From Laspinema palackyanum D2c (lineage in GTDB: Bacteria > Cyanobacteriota > Cyanobacteriia > Cyanobacteriales > Laspinemataceae): a DNA stretch of 64,000 nucleotides. Positions 26,817 through 38,300 of the stretch are shown one piece after another (the stretch's first letter is position 1; each line of letters begins with the position of its first letter). A model generated the notes under the pieces. The model was not told where the DNA came from, made no database searches, and worked only from the letters and a program-made list of their open reading frames with translations. The stretch covers positions 62,001 through 126,000 of the forward strand of contig NZ_JAMXFD010000004.1 of assembly GCF_025370875.1 (NCBI RefSeq), written 5' to 3'. Both the position numbers and the translations under genes were made by a program.

Positions 26817-27923
26817 TTATTCTTTAGGAGCTTTCGAGGATTTAGATTCGAGTTCTTGAACGGATTCAATCAACGATCGCACTTCGTTTGTGCCTTCAGA
26901 GGGTTCAAAAGTTAAGGGCATTTTCCCCCGTTTAATCGACTGGAATCCCACCGGACCCAGGCTTAATAATCCTTTGATATCCCGGAAGAAATTACCAACG
27001 ACCATTACGGCAAATTTGCGTTCATCGACCCAGCCGCCTTTTTTGACTAAATCGATTAAGACTTTGCGATGCCGAATGGAACGACTGGCTTGGTCATCGT
27101 TGCGTTCGAGGATTTCGTCCTTAATTTTACCGATTTTGTCCAGGGGTTCGACGCCCATTGGACAAACGGAATTACAGTAAAAGCAGCGAGTGCAACTCCA
27201 GACTCCGGAGTTAGCTTGGTTATAGTTTTGTAAGCGGGATTCGGTTTGGTCGTCGCGATCGTCTTCCACCATGCGATAGGCTTTGGCGAGGGCATGGGGA
27301 CCGACAAAGTTGGGGTTGACTTCCACGGCGTTACATTCAGAATAGCAGGCACCGCAGAGGATACAATTGCCGCTTTCCTCTAGGCGCGATCGCTCCTCGG
27401 GAGTTTGCAGAAATTCTCGTTCGGGAATTTTCCTGGCACTATTACTCACATAGGGATCAACCGCTTCGAGATTGTTCCAAAACCGCTGCATATCCACCAC
27501 CAAATCCTTGACAACGGGCATATTTCCCATTGGCGCAATGGTAATTTCTGGAATGCCTCCCGGTGCCGTCGCCCGGGGGGGTGCACCGGGTAAGGCATTC
27601 AGGGCCGAGTTTTCAGTTTTTTCGCGATCGCGGGTGGCGGAGTCGGTTTCGGTGCTCTGTTCCGAGATTTGGTTCAATCGGGCCAATTCAGCGCCGATAT
27701 TCTCTTTACAGGCGAGGGCGGAACGGCCATTAATCCGCATCGAGCAACTGCCACAGATGGTGTTGCGGCAATTTTTACGAAAGGCGAGGGTTCCGTCTTG
27801 CTCCCATTTAATCCGATTCAGACAATCGAGGATGGTATTCCCCGGTTCTACATCCAGTTCATAGGTCTGGATCCGAGGGCCCGTATTTTGGCTTTGGCGA
27901 ACGATTTTAAATAAAACTTGCAT
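26817..27923 (-). CDS. sdhB: Succinate dehydrogenase / fumarate reductase iron-sulfur subunit
   Basis: This 368-residue protein carries the plant-type [2Fe-2S] site Cys52, Cys57, Cys60, Cys72 (CRNTICGSCSMRINGRSALAC). The C-terminal ferredoxin-like part has CILCGACYSEC and CTRCFYCNSVCP, for the [4Fe-4S] and [3Fe-4S] clusters. It passes electrons from the flavoprotein SdhA to plastoquinone in the thylakoid respiratory chain. It is longer than bacterial SdhB (about 230-260) because of a low-complexity insert of about 45 residues (about 85-130, Ser/Thr/Glu- then Pro/Ala-rich) between the two domains. No sdhA lies nearby, as is usual in cyanobacteria where these genes are scattered. Confidence 0.93.
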   Translation of the reverse strand: MQVLFKIVRQSQNTGPRIQTYELDVEPGNTILDCLNRIKWEQDGTLAFRKNCRNTICGSCSMRINGRSALACKENIGAELARLNQISEQSTETDSATRDREKTENSALNALPGAPPRATAPGGIPEITIAPMGNMPVVKDLVVDMQRFWNNLEAVDPYVSNSARKIPEREFLQTPEERSRLEESGNCILCGACYSECNAVEVNPNFVGPHALAKAYRMVEDDRDDQTESRLQNYNQANSGVWSCTRCFYCNSVCPMGVEPLDKIGKIKDEILERNDDQASRSIRHRKVLIDLVKKGGWVDERKFAVMVVGNFFRDIKGLLSLGPVGFQSIKRGKMPLTFEPSEGTNEVRSLIESVQELESKSSKAPKE

Positions 27924-28196
27924 GATGATGGCTACCCAATCCCGTCAGGGAACTGCTTCGATTATATATTGTACGCTGATTTACTCGGATCAGGAGCGGA
28001 GATTTTTTCGGGTTCGTGGGATTGATTCGGGGTTGAAGGAGTTGTGGGGAGTGGGAATTCTAGGCAAGACAAGGGGGGTACCCAAATCGGAGGGAGTATC
28101 CCATCGGGAAATTATGGGGTTTTCATCACCCCAGGGGCCCCACTCAATCCGGTCTCAGACCGAGGGGAGGGCTATTTTTTGGGGGCGGTAGCTGTT

Positions 28197-29540
28197 CTAT
28201 TGGGGTCGGTTTGGGGAAGCTTGAATCGGCAATCCGAGGGTAAAAGTCGTTCCCATTCCGGGCAAACTCTGACAATCCAAGGTTCCTCGATGTCCTTCTA
28301 CGACAATTTGGTAAGAAATGGATAATCCTAATCCAGTGCCATATCCCACTTGTTTCGTGGTAAAAAAGGGGTCAAAGGCTTGTTGTTGTAATTCTGGGGT
28401 CATTCCGGGACCATTATCGGCGATGGAGATGGTGACGGTGTTTTCCGTGGGTTGTGCGGTGTTAATCCAGAGGGTGGGGGCAGGAGCTGCGGGGCCGATC
28501 GCACCCTCGTCATCGCTGTTGGGGAGAGAGTGGGAATGGCGAGATCCCGACTCTAGGGCATCGATCGCATTGGTGAGCAGATTCATAAAAACCTGATTGA
28601 GTTGAGCGGCATAGCAACGGACGAAGGGGAGTTGACCATAGTTTTTGATCACGGTAATTCCCGGGCGATCGCCACCAGGTTCCAGGCGATGCCCTAACAT
28701 CATTAACGTGCTCTCCAATCCTTCATGGAGATCCACGGATTTGAGTTCCGCTTCATCCAGTCTGGAGAAATTTCGCAGAGATTCCACAATCGTGCGGATC
28801 CGTTCGGCTCCCCCTTGCATAGAACTCACCAATTTGGGGAAATCCTCCACTAGAAAGTCTAATTCTATGTCTTCTTCAAGTTGTTGAATTTCCTTGGGAA
28901 TTGAGCCTAATGCCTGACGATACTCGTGGAGCAACCCTAATAATTGCTTTACATAAGTTTTGACATAAATCAGATTGCCAGAAATAAAATTAACCGGATT
29001 GTTGATTTCGTGGCAAACTCCGGCCACGAGTTGGCCCAAACTCACCATTTTTTCATCTTGAATAATGTGATTTTGGGCCTGTTTAAGTTCCGTTAAAGTT
29101 TGTTCTACTATCCGATTTTTATCTATTAATTCCATTTGCAGCGATCGCAACTTTAATTGATGCTCCACGCGGATTAAAACTTCGGCATCCTGAAACGGTT
29201 TGGTAATATAATCATTCCCCCCCACTTCAAAGGCTTTGATTTTGTCAAACACATCATCGAGCGCACTAATAAAAATAATCGGAACTTCCCGAGTCTGGGG
29301 ATTTGCCTTGAGCTTGGAACAAACCTGATACCCATTCATCTGAGGCATATTAATATCCAGCAAAATCAAGTGAGGTAAACTGAGTTCTACAGCATTCAGT
29401 GCCAGATGAGGGGAGATAGCCTTACGAACCCGATACCCTTTGCGGGTGAGAATCATGGACAAAAGCCGGAGATTAGCGGGGGTATCATCAACAATCAGAA
29501 TATCTGCGGGTTCGTCGGGGCTCGTGTTATTTTTATTCAT
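28197..29540 (-). CDS. REC - histidine kinase (response-regulator-headed kinase)
   Basis: This 447-residue protein has an N-terminal receiver (about 12-130) with LIVDDTPANLRLL, the phosphoacceptor Asp in LILLDINMP, and ITKPF. A short coiled coil leads to the kinase, with H-box CHEINNPVNFI (His near 177), N-box NLLTNAIDALE, DNGPGM and GYGTGLGLSISYQIV. A receiver in front of a kinase means that phosphorylation by another kinase probably gates this one. There is no membrane segment. It is the last gene of the minus-strand 28-41.6 kb signalling block but is separated from the diguanylate cyclase by 217 bp, so it may have its own promoter. Confidence 0.92.
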   Translation of the reverse strand: MNKNNTSPDEPADILIVDDTPANLRLLSMILTRKGYRVRKAISPHLALNAVELSLPHLILLDINMPQMNGYQVCSKLKANPQTREVPIIFISALDDVFDKIKAFEVGGNDYITKPFQDAEVLIRVEHQLKLRSLQMELIDKNRIVEQTLTELKQAQNHIIQDEKMVSLGQLVAGVCHEINNPVNFISGNLIYVKTYVKQLLGLLHEYRQALGSIPKEIQQLEEDIELDFLVEDFPKLVSSMQGGAERIRTIVESLRNFSRLDEAELKSVDLHEGLESTLMMLGHRLEPGGDRPGITVIKNYGQLPFVRCYAAQLNQVFMNLLTNAIDALESGSRHSHSLPNSDDEGAIGPAAPAPTLWINTAQPTENTVTISIADNGPGMTPELQQQAFDPFFTTKQVGYGTGLGLSISYQIVVEGHRGTLDCQSLPGMGTTFTLGLPIQASPNRPQ

Positions 29541-29757
29541 CAGATTATAAAGGATCTCTCAATCCATAAAATTTGAAAAGCTTAATGCGCTTTAGTCTAT
29601 CAAACTTTAAAAATTTTGTCGAGGAGATTATGCCCAATCCCTAAGCCTTACACTAGAGAGAAGACAACAGCATTTCTTGCTGACTCTCGGGAAATTACGC
29701 CCAATTAACGAGAAAATCACCCGAGATGAGGACTTGTTTTATTTTACAAACAACAGA

Positions 29758-30855
29758 CTATTCTTGCGTTTTTTGGAGAAATTCACCTTGAAAATCCCCA
29801 CATTTAAACGATTCTCCCTCCGATTGATGTAGGTAAGTACAATAGCAATTCCTTCCGGTTTGCTTGGCTTGATAAAGGGCTTTGTCGGCGCTCAAAATCA
29901 AGGAATCTAGGGATTTTTCCCCGGTTGGAACCATTGTACAAATTCCCAGACTGATGGTCACGATATTGCAGACATCAGATGCACAATGTTTAATATCTAG
30001 CTGCTGTATTTTATGCTGAATGTTGCGGGCGACGGATAAGGCTCCAAGGGAATTGGTATGGGGAAGAATGACAGCAAATTCTTCACCGCCATAGCGAGCC
30101 ACCAAATCTGCCGGACGTTTGACTGCCTGAGAAATGGCTTGAGCAACCTGTTTTAAACACTCATCTCCGGCGGGATGGCCATAAGTATCGTTATAGGCTT
30201 TAAAATAGTCAATATCGCATAAAATTAAGGATAAAGGATGATTTTGTCGCACTAAACGAACCCATTCTTGTTTAAAATATTCATCAAATTTACGGCGATT
30301 TGAGACTTTTGTTAACCCGTCTATACAGGCTAATTTTTGTAATTTAAGATTAGCTTTTTTTAAAGCATTTTCTGCATTTTTACGCTGTTCAATTTCCGTC
30401 CTCAGTAGGATATTTTTTTCTTCTAAAATTCGATTTTTTTCTTGGAGTTCTGCTTGTAAGCGTTGAATTTTGAGTTGATTTTCAATACGAGCAATAACTT
30501 CTTCTAGCTGAAAGGGTTTGGTAATATAATCAATTCCCCCCACTTGGAAGGCTTTTACTTTATCTAAAACATTATCTAAAACACTGATAAAAATAATGGG
30601 AATATTGCGAGTTTTTTCGGATTGTTTTAAAGCGGTACAAACTTCATACCCGTTCATGGAGGGCATATTAATATCCAGGAGAATTAAATCTGGGATTAAG
30701 GCATGGGCCGCAGTAATCGCCATTTCTCCATTCAAGGCTTTACGAATATAATAGCCATGCTTGGTTAAAATAGAAGATAAGACCCGCAAATTATTAGCGT
30801 TGTCATCGACGACCAGAATGTTTCCTTTGCATGGGGTATCTAATCCTTCAATCAT
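29758..30855 (-). CDS. REC - GGDEF diguanylate cyclase
   Basis: This 365-residue protein has an N-terminal receiver (ILVVDDNANNLRVL, Asp in LILLDINMP, ITKPF), then a coiled coil (about 135-175), then a GGDEF domain (about 185-345) with active site RYGGEEF near 253-258. An intact inhibitory site, RPAD, sits exactly five residues before GGEEF, so product feedback by c-di-GMP is expected. It should make cyclic di-GMP from two GTP when its receiver is phosphorylated. Neighbouring kinases of the block are plausible phosphodonors (inference). The ATG at 30855 is followed by a normal receiver N terminus. Confidence 0.93.
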   Translation of the reverse strand: MIEGLDTPCKGNILVVDDNANNLRVLSSILTKHGYYIRKALNGEMAITAAHALIPDLILLDINMPSMNGYEVCTALKQSEKTRNIPIIFISVLDNVLDKVKAFQVGGIDYITKPFQLEEVIARIENQLKIQRLQAELQEKNRILEEKNILLRTEIEQRKNAENALKKANLKLQKLACIDGLTKVSNRRKFDEYFKQEWVRLVRQNHPLSLILCDIDYFKAYNDTYGHPAGDECLKQVAQAISQAVKRPADLVARYGGEEFAVILPHTNSLGALSVARNIQHKIQQLDIKHCASDVCNIVTISLGICTMVPTGEKSLDSLILSADKALYQAKQTGRNCYCTYLHQSEGESFKCGDFQGEFLQKTQE

Positions 30856-31161
30856 AATCTGTGCATCCTTTGTATGATTAAAACTGCCCAGGATTGAGCC
30901 GATTTAGTGCGGATGCCAATTGGGTGAACCCTTCTGGATTGACGGTAACTAGGATAGATAGAGCCGGTGATAGCTTACCCCTAAATTTTATTAGTTTTTT
31001 CATGCTGGCTATCTCCCCCTTTTTTAACGATTGATTGGTCCATGTGGTCAACTTAAGAAGTCATCGGTCGGAAAGGTTGAAAGGGTATGAATTGAATAGT
31101 AACTGAACCAAATGGATGCGAAGCATTACCGAATAAATCTTGAACAATCACCCTTGTCGGT
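30856..31161. other. 306-bp intergenic gap inside the signalling block
   Basis: No gene or repeat is seen. It is long enough for a separate promoter for the diguanylate cyclase gene, which reads away from it on the minus strand. Confidence 0.4.
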
Positions 31162-32310
31162 TCAGGATTTTAGGGCAGGGAGGGTAAAATAAAATGAGGT
31201 CCCCTCCCCCTTAATGGAATCAAACCAGAGTCTACCCCCGTGACGTTCGACGATTTTTTTGCAGAGGGTTAACCCAATGCCGGTACCCGGATATTCATCG
31301 TAGGAATGCAGGCGATAAAATGCCTCAAAGATGCGATCGCCTTGGTCCGGGTCGATGCCAATGCCATTATCCCGGATTTCAAACTGCCATTCTTCCCGAT
31401 TATTTTGATTACAGGAAACCTCAATTTGTGGAGAAACATCCGGGAGTCTAAACTTAATAGCGTTAGCCATTATATTTTGAAAGAGCTGCATCAATTGACT
31501 CTCGTTTCCCCGGACGGTGGGCAGGTGGGAATGGGTAATAATCGACCCACTTTTGGAAATTTCCCCGCTTAAATTAGCCAAAGCTTCTTCTAACACAAAA
31601 TTGGAATCAATGGATTCAAAACTTTGGGGTTGGGGGGGAATGCCGACTTTAGAGTAGGTCAGTAAGTCCTGAATCAGTTGGGTCATTCTCCCAGAAGCAT
31701 CAATAATATTTGTCAGATAGCGCTCGCCATCGGGACCGAGTTGCTGTTCATATTTCCAAGTTAGCAAATCCGCATTGCCTATAATCACTTGGAGGGGAGA
31801 TTGTAAATCATGAGATGCCACATGAGCAAATTGCTCTAGTTCCAGATTAGACCGCACCAGTTGAGCATTTAAGGCTTGCAATTCTGCCTTTTGGACCTTG
31901 AGTTGATATTGGAGTTGTTGAATGGTTAGGTGATGTTTAACTCGGGCGAGGACCTCTTCAATTTGAAAAGGTTTGGTAATATAATCAGACCCCCCACTTT
32001 TAAAAGCTTTAACTTTATCCCATTCATCCTCCAGTGCGCTGATAAAAATGATCGGAATATCCTGAGTTTTGGGGTCCGATTTCAGCCGTTGACAAACCTC
32101 ATAACCATCCATATCCGGCATCATAATATCTAGTAAAATGACATCGGGTAACAGAGTTTGACAAGCAGTCAGAGCAATTTGACCATTCAGGGCTTTGCGG
32201 ACTTTATAGCCGCGATCGCTGAGTATTTTAGCCAGGACTCGGAGATTGACCGGGGTATCATCAACAATCAAAATATCTTTAGGGGTATGCTCCTGGGATG
32301 CCGAATTCAT
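31162..32310 (-). CDS. REC - histidine kinase
   Basis: This 382-residue protein has an N-terminal receiver (about 12-125: LIVDDTPVNLRVL, Asp in ILLDIMMPDMDG, ITKPF) and a coiled coil. The HisKA region has FAHVASHDLQSPLQ (His near 164), a form close to bacteriophytochrome-type kinases. The HATPase_c has NIMANAIKF, DNGIGI and GTGIGLTLCKKIV. Its ATG overlaps the stop of the 2,024-residue kinase by four bases, so translation is coupled and the large kinase is the most likely phosphodonor for the receiver. It is soluble. Confidence 0.92.
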   Translation of the reverse strand: MNSASQEHTPKDILIVDDTPVNLRVLAKILSDRGYKVRKALNGQIALTACQTLLPDVILLDIMMPDMDGYEVCQRLKSDPKTQDIPIIFISALEDEWDKVKAFKSGGSDYITKPFQIEEVLARVKHHLTIQQLQYQLKVQKAELQALNAQLVRSNLELEQFAHVASHDLQSPLQVIIGNADLLTWKYEQQLGPDGERYLTNIIDASGRMTQLIQDLLTYSKVGIPPQPQSFESIDSNFVLEEALANLSGEISKSGSIITHSHLPTVRGNESQLMQLFQNIMANAIKFRLPDVSPQIEVSCNQNNREEWQFEIRDNGIGIDPDQGDRIFEAFYRLHSYDEYPGTGIGLTLCKKIVERHGGRLWFDSIKGEGTSFYFTLPALKS

Positions 32311-35300
32311 GATGTCTCCTGTTTAATAAATGCCATTACTGTTTCAAATTGAAAGTTATTGGCCAGTTCCGTCAGTGCCTTGGCGAACGCAGCATTTTCT
32401 GGGGGAATTTCCTCAATTAACTCTAAAATCATATCATCACTACATTGGCAGGCTGCATCATAAACGCGCACCACCCAATCCCGGGGCATGACTTGGAAAG
32501 ATTGAGGCTCAAGAATAAAGGCTGAATCCTCCGTTGCACCTTGAATCCTGTTGGGGGAGTCTGACTCTAAGGGCTCATCATAAATATATCGTACCCCTAT
32601 ATGCTCAACCACCTTAGAGAGCAAAACTTCTTCCCGAAAAGGCTTGTGAATAAAATCATTGCATCCGGCAGCAAGCACCAGTTGACGGTCTTCTTCAAAA
32701 GCACTCGCAGTTAAAGCAATCACGACGGTGTTTTGCCCCTTTGGGGTGGCTTTAATTAGTCGAGTCGCTTGAAATCCATCCATGTCCGGCATCCTCATAT
32801 CCATCCAAATTAAATGGGGGTCCCAGTTTTCCCAAATTTCCAGGGCCTCGCGACCCGAGGCCGCACCCCGGACGGAAAACCCTAATCCGGAGAACAGGGT
32901 AATCAGCAGTAGACGGCTTTCAAAGGCATCATCGACGGCTAAGATTCGGTATTCCGGCTGATTGGGTGCTAAGGCGATCGCCCGGGGTTTGGTGAGTCCC
33001 TGGGAACAAGGCACAGGTTCCCCTTGACCGGGGGTCAAGTCAAAGGAAAACACCGTCCCTTGATCGGGGGTACTGCGAACCTGAATCTGTCCCCCCATCA
33101 GTTCCACAAATTTCTGGCTAATCGGTAACCCCAGACCCGTGCCTTGTCCCGATTTTATCCCGCTTTCGGTTTGAGAAAAGGGTTCAAATAGCCGGTGCAT
33201 CTCGTGAGCAGCAATTCCCGGACCTGTGTCTTCGATTTCAAAGTAAAGTTTCTTGAGGCGATCGCCTAGAACGGGTTCCCCCGGTGGCGTCCCCTCGTCG
33301 GTGAGAGCCCGGACCCGCAGGAAAACCCCCCCAGTTTTGGTAAATTTAATCGCATTCCCCAAAATATTGAGTAACACCTGACGCAGTTTTCCTTCATCGG
33401 TGCTGATAAACTGTGGCACTTGGGAATCAATCTCAAAATCAAGTTGTAACCCTTTAGATTTAGCCTTGAGTCGCAACATGGTTTCCAGGTTGTCCAGCAA
33501 ATCCCAGAGGTCGAAACTGACTTCATGAAACCCGGTGCGGCCTGCTTCAATTTTAGACATTTCCAAAATGTCATTAATTAAATCCAGCAGATGTTCTCCA
33601 GCGCGATTAATAATCCGTAATTGCTCCGCCTGTTGGCTGTTTAAAGAAGCATCGCGGGTCATCACCTGGGAAAAGCCAAGGATAGCATTCAGGGGAGTTC
33701 GCAGTTCGTGACTCATATTCGCCAGAAACTCGCTTTTGGCACGGTTGGCGGTATCAGCAGCGATCGCCGCTTTTTGTAGGGCCTGAGCTTGCTTTTGCGT
33801 CCGTTCGAGCAGTTGCGCTTGCTGCAAGGCTACCCCTAATTGCGTGGCAATTTGGATGGCAATATTCACATCGGCTTGTTTCCAATAGCGCGGACCGCTA
33901 TTTTGGTAAATCGCCAACAGTCCCCAGAGTTGATTATGGGCAAAAATCGGGACGATCACATAGGCTTGCGCTTGCAATCGAGACAGATGGGAGAGTTCGT
34001 CGGGGTTTAAAGGGGCCTGGGTGAGGTCGGGGATCACCAGCCCGGGCACATCCGACGGGTGGGGATAGAGGGGGTCGGGTTGGCGATCGCTTTGGTCCAG
34101 GGCTTCCAGGGTCAAGTTCCAGGCATTCAAAGCCGCTTCAGTATCCCTCAACCCTTGATCCCGGAGGTATTTCTCTGGGGGTTTCCCATCCGGTGCCGCC
34201 AACAGGGGGACCCATTCTTGACCCACGGACTCCCAGATCGAGTTTATATCGGGTTCAGGAGGACATCGATAGACGACGACCCGATCGCTTTCTAGGAGTT
34301 GTCGCAAATCCTCCGTTGTCGCGGCGAAAATCTGGTCTAGTTCCAAGGTTTGGCGCATCCGTTGGAACAAGATAAAAATGGCCCGATCGCGTTCCGAGCG
34401 TTCTAACAGTTCATTTTCGGCTTGTTTACGATCGCTGATATCGGAAATCGTGCCAATGTATCCTTTTAGAGTCCCGTCGGGATTGATTTCGGCGATCGTC
34501 TGACCCATGACCCAGGTAATTTTTCCATCCGGACGCAAGAACCGATACTCGGACTTAAACGGGATTTGATGTTCCGAGGCTGTATGACACTCTTGACTCA
34601 CGCGACTGCGGTCTTCCGGGTGCAAGGTACTCATCCATCCCGGTCCTAGAGATTCAGCCAAGGATAGTCCCGTAATTTCACACCAGCGTTGATTCACATA
34701 GAGACAGTTGCCTGCGGCATCGGTGTGAAAAATCCCCACGGGAGAGGCTTCTGCTAAGGTTTGATAGCGCCGCACCGATGCCTGGAATGCCTGTTGGGCG
34801 ATTTTCCGCTCTGTGATATCGATCCAATACCCCACGCACTCTGTAGCATTGCCGGTTTCATCTCGGACTAATCTCATGCGATCGTCAACCCAGTGATAGG
34901 TGCCGTCGGCATGGAGAAAGCGATATTCCTCGCTCACACTGCGTTGGGAGACGAGGGTGGAGATTTTACCAAAGAGGCGATCGCGGTCTTCTGGATGAAT
35001 CCGATCTATCCAAAACCTGGGGTTTTCTAAAAATTCCCGCGCTTCATACCCCAGGATCATCTGGACATTTTCACTCATAAAGGTGGCGCGATAGTTAGCG
35101 AGATCCGCACTATAGATAATCGCTGGACTGGAACTGAGCAAGTATTGTAGGCGTTCTGTGGTTTGTTGTAACTGGACTTGCGCCAAAACGCGATCGCTGA
35201 TATCTCGTCCTTCCGGGATCAGCAAGATTACCCTCCCCTGTTCGTCCAGAACGGGTTTTAGGGAAAAATCTAGGGTGAGAGTTATCCCTAAAACCCCTGT

Positions 35301-38300
35301 GGCTTCGACTTGATAGCGGATGAATTCCCCCTGGGATGCCTGGGATGTGGCCTCCCTGAGTTGCTGTTGCAGTGCCGCTGAGCGATTCCACCAAGGCAGT
35401 TCCCAGAAGGGTTGACCGACCACTTGGGCCTGTTCTAAACCGATAAAATCTAGGGCGGTTTGATTCAGTTCCAAGACAGTGCCATCGGGGTTAAGCAGGC
35501 CGATAAATTGGAACATGGAGTTGAAAATGGCCCGGAATCGTTGCTCACTTTGTTGCAGGGCTTGCTCGGATTTCAGGCGTTGGATTTCCGCAGCAGCGCG
35601 ATCGGCAAAAAGTTTTAAAATGGATTCAGTGTGAGCCGTGGCAAACATGGGTTTGTCATCGAGGACTGCCAGATAGCCTAAGATTTCGCCCTGGGCCGTT
35701 TGGATGGGTAAACCCAGATAACTCTCGGCATTGAGAGTAACTAAGCCGAGATCCGAGGGAAATAGATTCTGGAGAGAGTGGGAATAATAACAGGTTTTGC
35801 CCGTTTTCAGCACCACATCACAGGGGGTTCCTGGGAGTTCATATTCGATGGGTTCACTCCAGCTACTGCCGGTCCAAAAGGCCAGGGAACGGGCCCGATT
35901 TTGGGTCGAGTTGCTATATTCCGCAAGGAGGGCATACTTGACTTGTAGCACGTTGGCGATGGAGCGAACGCAGGACCGGAAGTATTCCATGCCACCGGCG
36001 GCAGCGCTGCCTTCTACCATTGCTCGCAAGGCTTCTTCTTGCTGTCGGCGTTCGGTGATATCGATGGTGGTTCCGGTGGCCCCGCGAATCCGCCCTTCCG
36101 AGTCGCGTAAGGCGATCGCATTCACCAGGACGTAAATCTGTTTGCCGTCTTGACGCTGATAGCGGGTTTCATGTTGAAGCAGGGGTTCTCCCTCTTGCAG
36201 CAGCCGTTCCAGGAGCTTTCTTTCCTGCTTGCGGTATTCCAAGGCGACAAATTGAGTTAATTTGCAGCCGAGGGTTTCGGTGGGGGTATAACCGTAAATT
36301 TTTTCCACTGCTGGATTAACAAAGGTATAACAGCCCCGGATATCGATAGACCAAATGACATCTTGTGAGGCATCTACCAGGGCTCGATATTTCTGTTCGC
36401 TGTGCCGGAGGGCTTCTTGGGTGATGCGGCGCTCAGTGATTTCTCGTTGTAACTGGATATTTTGTTGCTCAAAGGCGAGGCGGGCTTGTTTTTCCTCTTC
36501 CAGGAGTCGGGCTTGGGCGATCGCAATTCCCAGTTGCGCCGCGATCGCCTCGATCAGTTCTACCTCTTGTGCGGTCCACTGACGAAAGCGATCGCACTGG
36601 TGCAAACTGATAATCCCATTGGCTTGACCTTGATAAAAAATCCCCACGGATAGCATCGACTTGATGGTGATTTGTCGATGCAGGGAATTGGCACTCTCCA
36701 GCCTGGGGTCGGTATTGACATCATCGTAGGCGATCGCCCGTTCCTCAAAGAGCAACCGTTCTAAGCCCGGATTGTCTGCCAGGTAAATGGTTCGGGGTTT
36801 GAGGGAGGAATGACCCGGGCTTAAATATTCACCGATTACGGGAATCATCGGCACAGGTTCCTCTACACAGGTATGAATCACGCAACGACAGACTTTAAAA
36901 GCCCGTCCGATCGCATTTGCAGCGGTCTCAAAGACTTGCTGGGTTTCGATTTCGCTGCGAATGCGCTCAGTGATTTCCCGCAGCAAATTACTCCGATGTA
37001 ATTGTTGTTCGATCGCGAGTCGGTTTCGTTCGCGATCGGTGATATCTTTACTAAAGGTTAAAATGCCGGGATTCCCATCCATCTCAACGAATTCCGAACA
37101 GATCAGAAGGGTTTTGATTTCCCCGGTTTGGGTGCGAATTTGGGTTTCTATGTTGGTCAGGCTGCGTTGCTGGCGAAATTGCTCCCGAATGGCGGTAGCG
37201 GCTTCTGGATTGACAATAAAATTGAGTTCTTCAGAAGTTTTCCCCAGGATTTCTGCACGAGAATAGCCCCGTTGCTGACAAAACCCGTCGTTAACTTCTA
37301 AATACCGGCATTCGGGCCAAGAAAGGATGGCGATCGCATCAGGAGAAGCGCGAAAGGCTAAGGCAAATTTTTCTTCCGTAATCTGACGCTGGCGATCGGC
37401 CTGTTGTCGTTTGGCCCCTTGCAACGTAACCGCAGCCAGGTCCGCCAGGGACCGAATGAAGTTTTCCTCCTCCGGGGTCCAGAGGCGATCGGGGGTGAAC
37501 CTGGCACTTTCTAAGAGTCCAATGGTTTGACCGTCCTGGCGGATCGGGGCCAGGGAAAGGCCACCGATTAGCCCGGGTTGCTGGGGAGAGTTGGTGGGGT
37601 TCTCCAAGTCGCAGTGGCAGACAAAAGTGAGGGAGTCTGTGGAGGCGGTTTGTAGGGAGACTAAATACTCTCCGAGGAGATCGGGATTGACTGCCTCAAT
37701 TCCTTCTAAATTCTTTTCAAAGTGGGCGAATCGTTCCAGTCTTGTTCCCCGTTCGTCATACAACCACACCCCCGCGCGATCGAGGTTTAAATAGTTGACA
37801 GCCGCAGCAATAAGTTTGTGAAAGGCGGCTGTCTTATCTCCCTGATAGAGGTCGGGACTTCTGGCGAGGTCGGTTAAGAGGGTATTTTGGATGCGAAGTT
37901 CTTCGGCCCGGTCTAGGAGGGCAGTTTCTGCTAATAGACGATTTTGGATTTCTTGTTGGAGGTGATTATTTTGAGTTTCCAGTTCTTTTTGCAGCGATCG
38001 CAAGCGCAGTTGATTCTCAATTCGGGCAATGACCTCAATGACCTCAAAGGGTTTGGTAATATAATCAACTGCCCCCAGGGAAAAGGCTTTGACTTTATCC
38101 AGGGCATCACTTAAAGCCGTTAGAAAAATAATCGGAATATCCCGAGTCCTGGGGTCAGATTTCAGGAGTTGGCACACTTCATAGCCATCGGGTTGGGTCA
38201 TCAAAATATCCAGCAAAATTAGGTCCGGGGGATGCACGAGGGCAGCGGCGATCGCGGAAAGACCCTCTAGGACTGGCCGAACCACATACCCCCGCTGGGA

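Noticed and set aside
27922-28191. 89-codon plus-strand frame divergent from sdhB
   Set aside because: It starts inside the sdhB start codons, has no ribosome site and an implausible low-complexity product.
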